From Virgibacillus doumboii (GTDB lineage: Bacteria; Bacillota; Bacilli; Bacillales; Amphibacillaceae): a stretch of 64,000 bases of DNA. The position numbers and the translations under genes were made by a program. The DNA is taken from NCBI RefSeq assembly GCF_902806455.1, contig NZ_CADCWQ010000001.1:1798001-1862000 (forward strand). Direction: 5' to 3'. A model generated the notes under the pieces. The model was not told the origin of the DNA and searched no databases. It saw only the letters and a list, made by a program, of their open reading frames with translations. Of this stretch, positions 9,090-17,340 are shown in pieces (within the stretch, counting starts at the first letter, position 1; every line of letters starts with the position of its first letter).

Positions 9090-9320
9090 TTAGGCTTTCT
9101 TAATCCAGAATTGCAGTACGTCATCTTCTTCGGTTTGATACACCAGCTCGTGACCACATGATTTAGTCCAAGCTGTTAAATCACTTTTTGCACCTTTGTC
9201 CGTCGCATGAACTTCCAGAATTTCACCCGATTCAATGTCATCGATTGCCTTTTTGGTTTTCACAACTGGCATAGGGCATGCCATTCCTTTTGCATCCAAT
9301 ACTTTCACTGCTTCCATCAT
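9090..9320 (-). CDS. yrkI: TusA-family sulfur carrier protein
   Basis: The 76-residue TusA/SirA-like domain has the CPxP motif [15 protein letters not shown], whose cysteine carries persulfide sulfur. The ribosome-binding site AAGGAGG fits either of two adjacent ATG codons (9320 or 9317), which differ by one methionine. It is nearly identical in its motif to the TusA half of the YrkF-like fusion in the same operon (10947-11537). Here it probably shuttles sulfane sulfur between the rhodaneses and the YrkH-type dioxygenase. Confidence 0.92.
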   Translation of the reverse strand: MMEAVKVLDAKGMACPMPVVKTKKAIDDIESGEILEVHATDKGAKSDLTAWTKSCGHELVYQTEEDDVLQFWIKKA

Positions 9321-9389
9321 AAGTTCCTCCTTGTTCATTATTTTGTGGTTTAGTGCATTTACTGAACCCGGCTTTTCAGCGGGGTTGTA

Positions 9390-10520
9390 TCAGCCGTGTA
9401 CTGCACAACGATTGGGACCAATCTCCATTTCCCGTTGTTTTTCAGCTTTCGGGTTCATTTTACCCATATTGGTCTGACGAATATTGTCGTGTTCGTTTGG
9501 CTGCGGCGGCAGATTCTCCGTTACCATTTTCCGGAACTCCTGTCCATCTTCCACCTGCAGGCCTGAATTACGCTGATACAGGTCACCAAGCCGTGCCTTG
9601 ACGCTCCCATCATTTCCAAGCTCCTCCACAAAAGAATAGTGGGCAGGCAATACATTCAGATCGTCAGACAGTTCTCTATAACGACTATACAGTGTTTCCC
9701 GTAAATCTCCGACCCAATCTTCAGCCTTACCGGCCAAATCAGGGCGGCCAATCGATTTCACAAATAAAATATCGCCGGTCAGCAAGTATTTGTTATCAAT
9801 AATCAACGATGTGCTTCCAATTGTGTGTCCCGGTGAATAGATTGGCTGCACCTGAATGGTTGTGTTGCCGACAGTAATATCAGTTCCTTCTTCCAATGAT
9901 GCATAATCAAACGTTACTTCTACAGCATCTTTATCCGGCAAATGATACGTGCCACCAGTACTTTTGGCGAGTTGGTGTCCACCCGAAATATGGTCGGCGT
10001 GAAGATGCGTATCCATTGTGTGCTCAATCGATACACCTTTTTCTTCAGCAAATCGTTCATAAATATCTGTCATACGATTAGCATCAATGACTGCTGCTTT
10101 TTTGTCGGAAACGACCATATATGACAAACAGCCCTTCCCAAGGCGGACAAACTGATAAAGACTTCCACCTTCATTCAAGTCTGCTATTTTGACTGGCTCC
10201 AAATGTTCACTCCAGGCTTTCATGCCGCCCTCTAAGTCATAAGCTTGTGTAAAACCCTCTTCTTCCAAAAGGTCTCTCACCATTTTTGATGAGCCTCCCT
10301 TGGCACATACAACAATTACTTCCTGATTTTTGTTAACTTTATCCGCTATAGCATCAACACCATCCAGCAGGTTGAAATAAGGTTCATTGATTATTTCAAC
10401 GCTGTCTCCTTCTATCTTCCAATCATCAAACTCATCCGTATTCCGAACATCCAGAATGAGAGTCTCCTCACGGTTGACAACCCGTTTTGCAAGTTCATCA
10501 GTTGTAATACTCTTTGTCAT
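9390..10520 (-). CDS. yrkH: Rhodanese/metallo-beta-lactamase persulfide dioxygenase
   Basis: The 376-residue protein has an N-terminal rhodanese domain (residues 4-108, catalytic C72 in VVCAKGGSS) followed by a metallo-beta-lactamase domain of the ETHE1/glyoxalase II type. The latter carries the iron-binding THLHADH motif (H172, H174, D176, H177), a later SPGHTIGS histidine and TGDILF aspartate. The family oxidises glutathione-, bacillithiol- or CoA-persulfide to sulfite with molecular oxygen. The order rhodanese-MBL is that of B. subtilis YrkH and differs from staphylococcal CstB, in which the dioxygenase domain comes first. It lies between yrkE and yrkI. Confidence 0.93.
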   Translation of the reverse strand: MTKSITTDELAKRVVNREETLILDVRNTDEFDDWKIEGDSVEIINEPYFNLLDGVDAIADKVNKNQEVIVVCAKGGSSKMVRDLLEEEGFTQAYDLEGGMKAWSEHLEPVKIADLNEGGSLYQFVRLGKGCLSYMVVSDKKAAVIDANRMTDIYERFAEEKGVSIEHTMDTHLHADHISGGHQLAKSTGGTYHLPDKDAVEVTFDYASLEEGTDITVGNTTIQVQPIYSPGHTIGSTSLIIDNKYLLTGDILFVKSIGRPDLAGKAEDWVGDLRETLYSRYRELSDDLNVLPAHYSFVEELGNDGSVKARLGDLYQRNSGLQVEDGQEFRKMVTENLPPQPNEHDNIRQTNMGKMNPKAEKQREMEIGPNRCAVHG

Positions 10521-10538
10521 ACATTAGCCTCCTACTAT

Positions 10539-10943
10539 TTAAAATGTCAGTGAGATATCGGCATCTTTGGCAAATTCAATGAAAGATGCTGCACCACCCA
10601 CCTCAATGCCTTCGACAAAATCGTCCTTTTCCAAATTCATAACATCCATCGTCATTTGACAGCCAATCATTTTCACGCCCATTTCCTGTACCATTTCCAA
10701 TAGTTCACTGATTGAAGGAACATTCGCTTTTTCAAAGCCTTCCTGAAAATGTTCTTTTCCTTCCGGCAGCGGCAGATTTTTATGGCCTTCTTTATGAATC
10801 AGGTTTAACCCTTCAAATGTGAAAAATATCCCTACCTCTTTGTCAGATGCTGCAGCTGCAGTTGCGATGTTGAATACTTTATAAGCATCGAACATACCCC
10901 CATTTGCTGCTATAATTGCTACGCGTGTGTTATTCTTTTCCAT
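10539..10943 (-). CDS. yrkE: DsrE/DsrF-like sulfur-relay protein
   Basis: The 134-residue protein of the DsrE/DsrF/DrsH superfamily has the nucleotide-binding-like N-terminus RVAIIAANGGMFDAYKVF and a conserved cysteine in MIGCQMTMDVM, the predicted sulfur-accepting residue. Partner TusA proteins and rhodaneses are in the same operon, and the spacing to the neighbouring genes is 3 and 18 bases. Its likely role is accepting or storing persulfide sulfur; the B. subtilis orthologue is in the same gene order. Confidence 0.9.
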   Translation of the reverse strand: MEKNNTRVAIIAANGGMFDAYKVFNIATAAAASDKEVGIFFTFEGLNLIHKEGHKNLPLPEGKEHFQEGFEKANVPSISELLEMVQEMGVKMIGCQMTMDVMNLEKDDFVEGIEVGGAASFIEFAKDADISLTF

Positions 10944-10946
10944 TGT

Positions 10947-11537
10947 TTATTCCTCCTTAAATGATTCCGTAGATTGTTCTGTCGGGCCATCCCATTCGGC
11001 CATGCCCGGCACTACATTTTTTACATTTCTAAATCCATTTTCCGATAATTTTTGAGCAGCAAGATTGCTGCGGCTCCCGGTTCGGCAAATAACATTGATT
11101 TCTTTGTCAAGCTTGATTTCACCCATACGATCGATCAAATTCCCAAGCGGAATATTAAGTGCTCCCGGAATATGGCTAAATGCATATTCGGCCTGCTCAC
11201 GGACATCAATAATCAGCATATCTTCCCACCTATCAACCTTATCGCGGAATTTCTCCAAATCAATCACATCACCATAGTTCGTTTCATTTTTCACTTCGTC
11301 ATCACTTGCTTTACGCAAATAATGCTTCAGCACTTCATTATCTTCAATCGTGCCAAGATATTGATGCCCCGTACCTTCAGCCCAGGCCTTAATATCAGCA
11401 GTGGAGCCTTTATCCGTTGCCTGTATTTCCATTACCTGTCCTGGGGCCAAATCAGAAATAGCCTTTTTAGTTTTGACAACCGGCATTGGACAAGCAAGAC
11501 CTTTTGCATCCAATGTTTCATTTGCTGTAATACCCAT
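10947..11537 (-). CDS. yrkF: TusA-rhodanese fusion sulfurtransferase
   Basis: The 196-residue fusion has a TusA domain (residues 5-76, CPxP cysteine C16) followed by a rhodanese domain (about 90-188) with catalytic C151 in NVICRTGSRS. Having donor and carrier domains in one chain lets sulfur pass internally from rhodanese to TusA. It resembles B. subtilis YrkF and the rhodanese/TusA portion of staphylococcal CstA. It is the second gene of the operon that starts with a short rhodanese. RBS GGAGGAGG is upstream of the ATG. Confidence 0.93.
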   Translation of the reverse strand: MGITANETLDAKGLACPMPVVKTKKAISDLAPGQVMEIQATDKGSTADIKAWAEGTGHQYLGTIEDNEVLKHYLRKASDDEVKNETNYGDVIDLEKFRDKVDRWEDMLIIDVREQAEYAFSHIPGALNIPLGNLIDRMGEIKLDKEINVICRTGSRSNLAAQKLSENGFRNVKNVVPGMAEWDGPTEQSTESFKEE

Positions 11538-11555
11538 CAGATAATACCTCCTCCT

Positions 11556-11852
11556 TTATTTTTCAACTTCATCCGTCCATGCGAGCATACCGCCGTCAAC
11601 ATTCGTGACATCAAACCCGTTAATCTCTAGATACTGACAAGCATTGCCACTCCTGCCTCCCGAACGGCAAATCAAATAATAGTGTTTATTTTTGTCCAGT
11701 TCATCGAGACGGTTTGGTACCTCTCCCAATGGAATGTGTTTCGCACCGGAGATTTTCCCTTGTGCCACCTCATCATCCTCGCGAACATCAATAACATGAA
11801 CCGTCTTATCATTTATGATTTCTGCGAGTTCATTCGACTTAATTTCTTTCAT
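11556..11852 (-). CDS. Single-domain rhodanese, first gene of the sulfur operon
   Basis: The protein is a 98-residue single rhodanese domain with catalytic cysteine in YLICRSGGRSG and the conserved HVIDVREDDE strand. Start is the ATG nine bases after AGGAGGTG, eight codons inside the longest open frame. It heads the operon that continues through yrkF, yrkE, yrkH, yrkI, yrkJ, a membrane rhodanese and a DUF302 gene. Two operator-like sites and at least one clear promoter lie upstream. It probably transfers persulfide sulfur to YrkF or YrkE. Confidence 0.9.
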   Translation of the reverse strand: MKEIKSNELAEIINDKTVHVIDVREDDEVAQGKISGAKHIPLGEVPNRLDELDKNKHYYLICRSGGRSGNACQYLEINGFDVTNVDGGMLAWTDEVEK

Positions 11853-11921
11853 TTTTTGATTCACCTCCTGAAACAATTTATATACTTCTTTTCTACCGCC
11901 AGTCGATTTTTGTTACTACAT

Positions 11922-11937
11922 ATACGAGTAGGGGTAT
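11922..11937 (-). promoter_or_regulatory. CstR-type operator (site B), proximal to the sulfur operon
   Basis: On the minus strand the site reads ATACCCCTACTCGTAT, matching ATACCCC-N5-GTAT. The hexamer TATATG overlaps its end at the same relative place as TATAAT in site A, so it probably covers the -10 of a proximal promoter 70 bases before the first rhodanese gene. No good -35 is visible, so this promoter is tentative. Confidence 0.6.
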
Positions 11938-11952
11938 TTATAAATGTTTAAA

Positions 11953-11984
11953 AATAGGGTTCGCTTTTATTGTGAACCCTTATT
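11953..11984 (-). terminator. Terminator-like hairpin in the leader of the sulfur operon
   Basis: The stem AATAGGGTTC / GAACCCTTATT (11953-11962 with 11974-11984) is followed on the minus strand by a short T run. It could end transcription from the TlpA-like gene (stop at 12071). A strong promoter lies between that gene and this hairpin, so transcripts starting there must read through it; it may act as an attenuator. Confidence 0.65.
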
Positions 11985-12002
11985 GAAAACATGACATCCA
12001 AT

Positions 12003-12031
12003 ACTATATACCCCTGCATGTATATTGTCAA
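12003..12031 (-). promoter_or_regulatory. Sigma-A promoter with CstR-type operator (site C) in its spacer
   Basis: On the minus strand TTGACA (12031-12026), 17 bases and TATAGT (12008-12003) make a near-perfect promoter pointing at the sulfur operon. Its spacer contains the 16-mer ATACCCCTGCATGTAT (12008-12023 on the + strand), the third member of the ATACCCC-N5-GTAT family. Repressor bound here would block RNA polymerase. Confidence 0.7.
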
Positions 12032-12070
12032 ACGCAATTTTATATCTTTCATTGAAAAAGATATGATTAA

Positions 12071-12667
12071 CTATTCCATCTTTGCCAATTCCTGAATCAT
12101 AAGGTCGTAATTCATTGCACCCAATGCAACATATTGTATATGGCCACTGGAATCAATCATATAGGAGGTCGGGTATGCCCTTACCTGGTACGTTTCAGCA
12201 ACATTGGATTCTACATCCATCAGGACCGGGAATGTCATGTCATACTCTTTTACAAATTCCCTGACATCCGATTTGCTGTTTTCTGTATTTGTCAAGTTCA
12301 CCGCTAATATTTCCACATCTTTATTATCATATAACTTTTGAAAATCAGGGATCTCCGCTCTGCAAGGCGGGCACCATGTAGCCCAAAAATTGACGATGAC
12401 ACATTCACCCCGAAAGTCAGATAAGCGCATCGTTTTCCCTTCAATTGTTTTTAATTTAAAATCTGGAGCGATTTGCCCAACTGAAATTCCTACTTCATCA
12501 GTCTCCTTGACCTGTCCATCTTCCCCGGCTGGCGATGGTGAAGTGATTTCGACCCCGCCTGAAGTAGTATTTTCATCAACAGCTGATTTATTAGTTGAGG
12601 ATGAGAAATCATAAACAGCCCAACTAAACATTCCTACTACAACAAGGGTAAGAATTACTTTTTTCAT
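12071..12667 (-). CDS. Membrane-anchored TlpA/ResA-like thiol-disulfide oxidoreductase (copy 2)
   Basis: The 198-residue paralogue of the protein at 4189-4773 has an N-terminal anchor with the same WAVYDF motif, a low-complexity linker, and a thioredoxin-like domain with active site WCPPC (C99, C102). An extra cysteine is at residue 89 (RGECVIV), just before the active-site strand, which copy 1 lacks. GGAGG lies nine bases before the ATG. It has its own upstream region and no adjacent ccdA, so it would have to use one of the two CcdA proteins encoded elsewhere in the window. Its location directly upstream of the sulfur operon suggests a link to persulfide stress, but that is inference. Confidence 0.9.
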   Translation of the reverse strand: MKKVILTLVVVGMFSWAVYDFSSSTNKSAVDENTTSGGVEITSPSPAGEDGQVKETDEVGISVGQIAPDFKLKTIEGKTMRLSDFRGECVIVNFWATWCPPCRAEIPDFQKLYDNKDVEILAVNLTNTENSKSDVREFVKEYDMTFPVLMDVESNVAETYQVRAYPTSYMIDSSGHIQYVALGAMNYDLMIQELAKME

Positions 12668-13043
12668 TGCTCGTAACCTCCAAACTTTCCTGAACGGACA
12701 ATCATTTCACTCAAGTCTTGATTTTCTTCTTGTTCTCCATAGTAAAGTATCAATATGAAAATTTGATGAAAATGAATATTTATTTTTAATTCAAGTGGGT
12801 AAATTGTTGAACTTCATGTAAATCCACATTATACCTATATCAAATACAAGACTATCCCAAAATACTCCCATTATCCTTGTAAAAGCGGTGCAGTTAGCTT
12901 GGAGATACTTTCATATATATCGATTTACATTAAAAATAAAAGGTGGAGAAAATGTACCACCTTTTAATAACGATGAGTTGGATAGAACCGCATTTCGCAA
13001 TATTAATGAAAAAAGACAGAACTTTTCTGTCTTTTTTACATCC
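12668..13043. other. Gene-free spacer with two hairpins
   Basis: This stretch has no gene I can support. It holds the upstream region of the TlpA-like gene, a hairpin AAAGGTGG / CCACCTTT (12938-12945 with 12957-12964), and a strong bidirectional terminator with stem AAAAAAGACAGA / TCTGTCTTTTTT (13009-13037) just after the metallo-hydrolase gene. A 64-codon open frame at 12911-13105 has no ribosome-binding site and overlaps that terminator. Confidence 0.75.
13009..13037 (-). terminator. Intrinsic terminator of the metallo-hydrolase gene
   Basis: The 12-bp perfect stem AAAAAAGACAGA / TCTGTCTTTTTT has a five-base loop, with T runs on both strands. It lies seven bases past the stop at 13044. Confidence 0.9.
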
Positions 13044-13805
13044 TTAAAATAAATATTTTTCTCCGTCGTCCGGCACTGACACATTAGAAGAGATTCCTTT
13101 TTCATTAATAAAACTTTTTAATTCTTTCCTTGATAAATCCCAATGGTTGACGGCTTCCATGTGTACAGTAATAATGGTTGCATCAGGAGCTGCTTCATAT
13201 ACGTTATAGACATCATCTTTCCCCATGACAAGTGAACCGCCTTCATTGAATTGGTTATCGCCAGCATTCACGACAATTACGTCAGGGTTGTGTGTATTGA
13301 TTTCTTTTTGAACTTCCTTATACCACACTGTGTCTCCAGCTACATACAACGTTTTTTCAGTTGGGTGTTTAAAAACAACCCCGCACACCAGACCAGCAAG
13401 TTTTAGGATTTCTCCTCTTCCGTGTTCACCTTTTGTTTTAACTAACTGGACTCCTTCAAAGACGGTGTCCTCTTGTAAAACTTCTACATCCTGGAATCCT
13501 GCATTACGGATTTCGGTTGCATCGTCTTCATTTTGAGAAAATATTTTGATGTCTTTTGGAAGCACCTCTTTGGCAGCATCATCCCAATGATCGTAATGTA
13601 AATGGGTAACAATCACAGCATCCACACCATCAATAACCTCGTCGATACTTACGGGCAGGCTGACCAGTGGATTGTTTTGGTCCTGTCTAGGTGAATCTGG
13701 AAAAGGCGGGTAGGTCCCTTTTTCTGCTAACATGGGGTCAATCAAAAACTTTTTACCTGCATATTCAACGACGATTGTCGCATTTCGTATTTGTTGTAAA
13801 TTCAT
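13044..13805 (-). CDS. MBL-fold metallo-hydrolase (UlaG/YtkL-like)
   Basis: The 253-residue metallo-beta-lactamase-fold protein has the metal-binding motif THLHYDHWDD near residues 68-77, a downstream VAGDTVWY aspartate and a C-terminal histidine in VHMEAVNHWD. The N-terminal NATIVVEYAGKKFLIDPML resembles UlaG/YtkL-type L-ascorbate-6-phosphate lactonase relatives, which act on diverse phosphoesters or lactones. The substrate is not known. It is divergently transcribed from the Lrp-type regulator gene at 13924, which probably controls it across a 118-base shared intergenic region. Confidence 0.85.
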   Translation of the reverse strand: MNLQQIRNATIVVEYAGKKFLIDPMLAEKGTYPPFPDSPRQDQNNPLVSLPVSIDEVIDGVDAVIVTHLHYDHWDDAAKEVLPKDIKIFSQNEDDATEIRNAGFQDVEVLQEDTVFEGVQLVKTKGEHGRGEILKLAGLVCGVVFKHPTEKTLYVAGDTVWYKEVQKEINTHNPDVIVVNAGDNQFNEGGSLVMGKDDVYNVYEAAPDATIITVHMEAVNHWDLSRKELKSFINEKGISSNVSVPDDGEKYLF

Positions 13806-13923
13806 ATCAAATTCATTCCTTTCATTTAATATATCTCTAGTTTATACTATGGATATCATGAATTACATAGATAGAAACAAGTCTTTTTACCTTGTGACTT
13901 GAAAAATGAAAGGATATATAACG

Positions 13924-14334
13924 ATGTTGGATTCAACAGATATGAATATATTAAATGAACTTTTCCAAAATAGTCGCATCACCATGAAAGAATTAGGGGA
14001 GAAAGTCCATTTGACTGGACAAGCTGTTTCCGATAGGGTGACAAGATTAGAGGAACGTGGCATTATCGAGGGATATAGTATTAAAGTTGATCAAAGTAAA
14101 TTAGGCTGCTCGATACATGCTTTTATTACAATTATGATACAAAGAACCAATCATCAACCTTTTCTTTCTTTGATAAAAACCCATAAGAATTATGTCTTAA
14201 GAAACTATAAAATCAGTGGAGATGGTTGTTATCTTCTTGAATGCAGATTCCCCTCCAATAAAGTATTAAATGAATTTTTGGAAGACGTAAACGAACACGC
14301 GAATTATAAATTATCAATTGTTATCAAGAAATAG
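13924..14334 (+). CDS. Lrp/AsnC-family transcriptional regulator
   Basis: The 136-residue regulator has an N-terminal helix-turn-helix (LDSTDMNILNELFQNSRITMKELGEKVHLTGQAVSDRV) and a C-terminal RAM/ligand-binding domain. The ATG at 13924 follows AAAGGA and gives the usual MLDSTDMNIL start; an ATG six codons upstream is in frame but lies on the ribosome-binding site. Members bind small molecules, often amino acids. Being divergent to the metallo-hydrolase gene, it is a likely local regulator of it. Confidence 0.88.
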   Translation: MLDSTDMNILNELFQNSRITMKELGEKVHLTGQAVSDRVTRLEERGIIEGYSIKVDQSKLGCSIHAFITIMIQRTNHQPFLSLIKTHKNYVLRNYKISGDGCYLLECRFPSNKVLNEFLEDVNEHANYKLSIVIKK

Positions 14335-15045
14335 TGCTTTTAGTTATTTCGTTATACTAAACAGAAATTACTACACAAAGGGTGCTTTAACTGGATAATT
14401 CAAGCAGAGAATGATCAAACTTTTATAATGAAAATTCTTCAATACGGAATATTTTGAGAGACTGTGTTGATCAATCTTTTTAAACAACGCACCCTTTGTT
14501 CTATTGATTTATAAAGCACGGTGTATACATAAATAAAAACAATCGATGCTGGCAATAGTAAACGCTGATCAAAAACTTATAAAAAGTCTATTATTTATCT
14601 ATCCCAAAATATTTTTTACTATATGATGATTACTTGAAGAATCCTCATTTTTAGTTTGGACGTACAAGTGTAATAAACCAGAAAAAACCTATAATACAGA
14701 ACAAAGAAATTCCAATTATTAACTCCCAATATACCTATATTGTCTAAAAGTCTATTCTCACCTTTTTCGTAATGCTATTATATCTAGTATTATAAAAGAA
14801 GGGAGGCCCTACTAAGTATACTATTGGTAACAACACTTCCGGTAGAAATGATGTAAAATGCGAAAAAGATTAACAAAAGATAATACTCCCATTCCAAAAG
14901 ATGTATAGCTCAACCAAGAATATCTTTCATTTTGCAACATAATCACCACCATTATTGTTTTTTATTTCCCCTTTTTTACCTATACACTTTAAGCTACAGT
15001 AGATTATTATTCCGGATATGTGCTGATTGTATTATATGGCGTTAT
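14335..15045. other. 711-base gene-free region with decayed sequence
   Basis: No intact gene is visible. The region contains a 125-base element bounded by 11-bp inverted repeats (14375-14499, listed separately) and a 25-base stretch (14587-14611) identical to the 3' end of the serine hydrolase gene (20303-20327), preceded on the minus strand by stop-interrupted hydrophobic coding fragments. It looks like a graveyard of a mobile element and a pseudogene fragment. Confidence 0.6.
14375..14499. repeat. Short element with 11-bp perfect terminal inverted repeats
   Basis: ACAAAGGGTGC at 14375-14385 is repeated as GCACCCTTTGT at 14489-14499, enclosing 103 AT-rich bases without a gene. No target-site duplication is evident. 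It could be a miniature inverted-repeat transposable element, a solo remnant, or a long-range RNA stem. Confidence 0.5.
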
Positions 15046-15744
15046 TCACCCGCTCAAATAACTGTTCACTGGCTGCTGACCAATCGTTTCAGCAAACATC
15101 TCCCCCGTGAAATCGGGAAAATATACATCCAGAAAACACAGGTCTGACTCAGCAGACTGCCAGAGCAGAAAATTGCTTATCCGCTTCTCCCCGCCCGTTC
15201 GGATAATCATGTCAGGTGACGGCAGATCCCCCGTGTACAAATATTGCTGTATTTTTTCCTCATTTATATCATCCTTGCTGATTTTCCCACTGTTAACTTC
15301 CTCAATCAGCGTTCTAGCAGCATGGACAATATCACTCCTGCCACCATAATTGAAAGCGAAATTGACGATAATACCAGTGTTATTTTCTGTACGGGTAACT
15401 GCTTTTTCCAGCACTTCCCGGGTTTTAACGGGAAGCGGGGATATGTTTCCGGAAATCCTGATTTGAATATTTCGCTTCATAAATTCAGGAAGTTTTCTAC
15501 TAAAAAATCTTACAGGCAAATCCATCAGGTAATTTACCTCATCTGACGGTCTGGACCAGTTTTCCGATGAGAAGGCATACAGTGTCAGGACCTTGATGCC
15601 ATATACAATACCGGCATCAATAATCTCTTCCATTCGCTTTGCCCCAGCATAATGGCCTTCACTTCGGCTCAAACGTCTTTTTTTACCCCATCTGCCATTC
15701 CCATCCATAATGATTGCCACGTGGTTAGGACTTCCTCGATACAT
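15046..15744 (-). CDS. Isoprenyl transferase (undecaprenyl diphosphate synthase paralogue)
   Basis: The 232-residue cis-prenyltransferase has IMDGNGRWGKKR (catalytic D14), RSEGHYAGAKR, the FSSENWSRP loop and the RTGGEKRISNFLLWQ motif. It elongates farnesyl diphosphate with isopentenyl diphosphate to a long lipid carrier. The essential uppS of Bacillus sits between frr and cdsA; this copy is instead the last gene of a PadR/HAAS/DUF4173 operon and is probably a second, regulated copy. The usual WQSAYAELYF segment reads WQSAESDLCF, which puts Asp at the Mg-coordinating Glu position (E213 in E. coli). Chain length and role could therefore differ from the housekeeping enzyme. Confidence 0.88.
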   Translation of the reverse strand: MYRGSPNHVAIIMDGNGRWGKKRRLSRSEGHYAGAKRMEEIIDAGIVYGIKVLTLYAFSSENWSRPSDEVNYLMDLPVRFFSRKLPEFMKRNIQIRISGNISPLPVKTREVLEKAVTRTENNTGIIVNFAFNYGGRSDIVHAARTLIEEVNSGKISKDDINEEKIQQYLYTGDLPSPDMIIRTGGEKRISNFLLWQSAESDLCFLDVYFPDFTGEMFAETIGQQPVNSYLSG

Positions 15745-15750
15745 TCAACT

Positions 15751-17232
15751 TCACGCTCCTCCGTATTTGTCCAGTTCCAGACCGAGCAGCTGCTCGCGGA
15801 CCTCTTGCTTCGTAAAATTAAACGATTGCCAGTCATCCAATGGATTATTCTTCATCATTTGCTGACGGAAATACAGCATACGTTCAAGCTCCGGATAATC
15901 CGGATCCATTTTGTACAGTTCTATTAATCCCTCAACACCTGTGTATGAAAGAGAATTGAGGTAATGGATATCAATCTTACCGGTCTCCTCAAAACGTTCC
16001 AGATTCTCATCCACGATTATCTGTTCAATATGCATGACATTCAGTGCTGTATAAAACACAAGCCCTGTGATCAGATAGAAGTGCAGGAGTGCAAGTCGCT
16101 CAAGCCAGACACGAATAAATGTGTAGGTAAAAATCACAATCAGGAAAATCATGAATGCATGAGCCAAAATCCGGTCCATGGTAAATCCATATGCAGCTTC
16201 ATACATACTCAACCGCTGATAAGCGGATACCAGCATCACTCCGCTGACGAAAACCAGCAGCGAATACATCAGTTTAAGCACCAGCTTTAATCTGGCACCC
16301 TGTTCACTTACAAGTTTCAGACAACAAATCAGAATCGTCCAGTTAATCAATGTAACGATTACCAGTTCAAAAAAACCGCGCCTCGCGTACTCCGCGTAGG
16401 TAAAGCCTTCCTGAAGCCCATCGCTGAAGAAATAGGTGAACTGAATGATTGTAAAGAGGGCGTAAACCGCATTAAGCAGAATCAGAATTGTCACTGTCGT
16501 TATCCCATTCCAGCTAATGGTTGCTTTGACCTCATCTATTTTTTCCTGAGCGGGTATTCGTCTATTACCCCGCAGGACCTGCAAAAAGCCAAAAAACAGA
16601 AATGCGAATACCAACATAGTTGCTGCCCGGAATATAACTTCCAGGTTTAATTCAAAAATATACTGTGGCAGACTAAGCACTATCTCCTGAAAGACAGCAT
16701 CCGCTGACATGAGCAGGATGGTAATCAGGCCAAGAAGAGGGAGTCCGAGAAGAATTCCAAGAAGCACCCGCTTCACTGTCTGTGATGTGGATTTATCCAT
16801 ATTTTGGAACACCTGATTAAATAATCTGTTGCAAAATCGGGTGCTGTAGACGACACCCTGCCCAATTTTTGCCGCCACTCGCACCAAAAATACGGGCTTG
16901 CCCCATTTCAGGTTGCCGGAGCTTGTAATCAAGACCACATGGAAGAGCACAAGAAACGGGATAACTACAATATTCAGCAAGTAGAATAGCGCGTTGTCAT
17001 ACAATAAATAACTCGCTGCCAGTAGCCAGATACACCCCATTACTAAAAGGCCGATTCTTCGGTGGTTGAACCCCTGTCTAAACCGCACAAACACCACCAA
17101 ATAAAAACCTGTGAGACAGATTAGATACGAGACTCCTATCCGAGCATGAAAAAAGCTGATTTCCGCAAGTATGCCAAGCCCTAGACAACTAAGTATAAAC
17201 AGCCATTCATTCCTTTTAATTACGGTATCCAT
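15751..17232 (-). CDS. Polytopic membrane protein, DUF4153/DUF4173 family
   Basis: The 493-residue protein has about 12 hydrophobic segments and a soluble, charged C-terminal tail of roughly 90 residues rich in aromatic and acidic residues. The overall pattern and the TISWNGITTVTILILLN region match the DUF4173 group of DUF4153 proteins, which lack an assigned function. It lies between the HAAS-domain gene and the isoprenyl transferase gene, with only six bases to the latter. A role in envelope or lipid-linked processes is suggested by that neighbour only. Confidence 0.75.
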   Translation of the reverse strand: MDTVIKRNEWLFILSCLGLGILAEISFFHARIGVSYLICLTGFYLVVFVRFRQGFNHRRIGLLVMGCIWLLAASYLLYDNALFYLLNIVVIPFLVLFHVVLITSSGNLKWGKPVFLVRVAAKIGQGVVYSTRFCNRLFNQVFQNMDKSTSQTVKRVLLGILLGLPLLGLITILLMSADAVFQEIVLSLPQYIFELNLEVIFRAATMLVFAFLFFGFLQVLRGNRRIPAQEKIDEVKATISWNGITTVTILILLNAVYALFTIIQFTYFFSDGLQEGFTYAEYARRGFFELVIVTLINWTILICCLKLVSEQGARLKLVLKLMYSLLVFVSGVMLVSAYQRLSMYEAAYGFTMDRILAHAFMIFLIVIFTYTFIRVWLERLALLHFYLITGLVFYTALNVMHIEQIIVDENLERFEETGKIDIHYLNSLSYTGVEGLIELYKMDPDYPELERMLYFRQQMMKNNPLDDWQSFNFTKQEVREQLLGLELDKYGGA

Positions 17233-17340
17233 CTACCAACCACCCCTTACTATGTTATTCTATATACAAAGTATTTCTATGTAGTTATTCAAAAAAATAT
17301 CTACCTAAACAGGACCGACTCCCAGGGGATAATCACTCCC

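Noticed and set aside
12911..13105. A 64-codon open frame on the minus strand in the spacer after the metallo-hydrolase gene
   Set aside because: It has no ribosome-binding site, overlaps a strong terminator and the end of the hydrolase gene, and its protein has no recognisable pattern.
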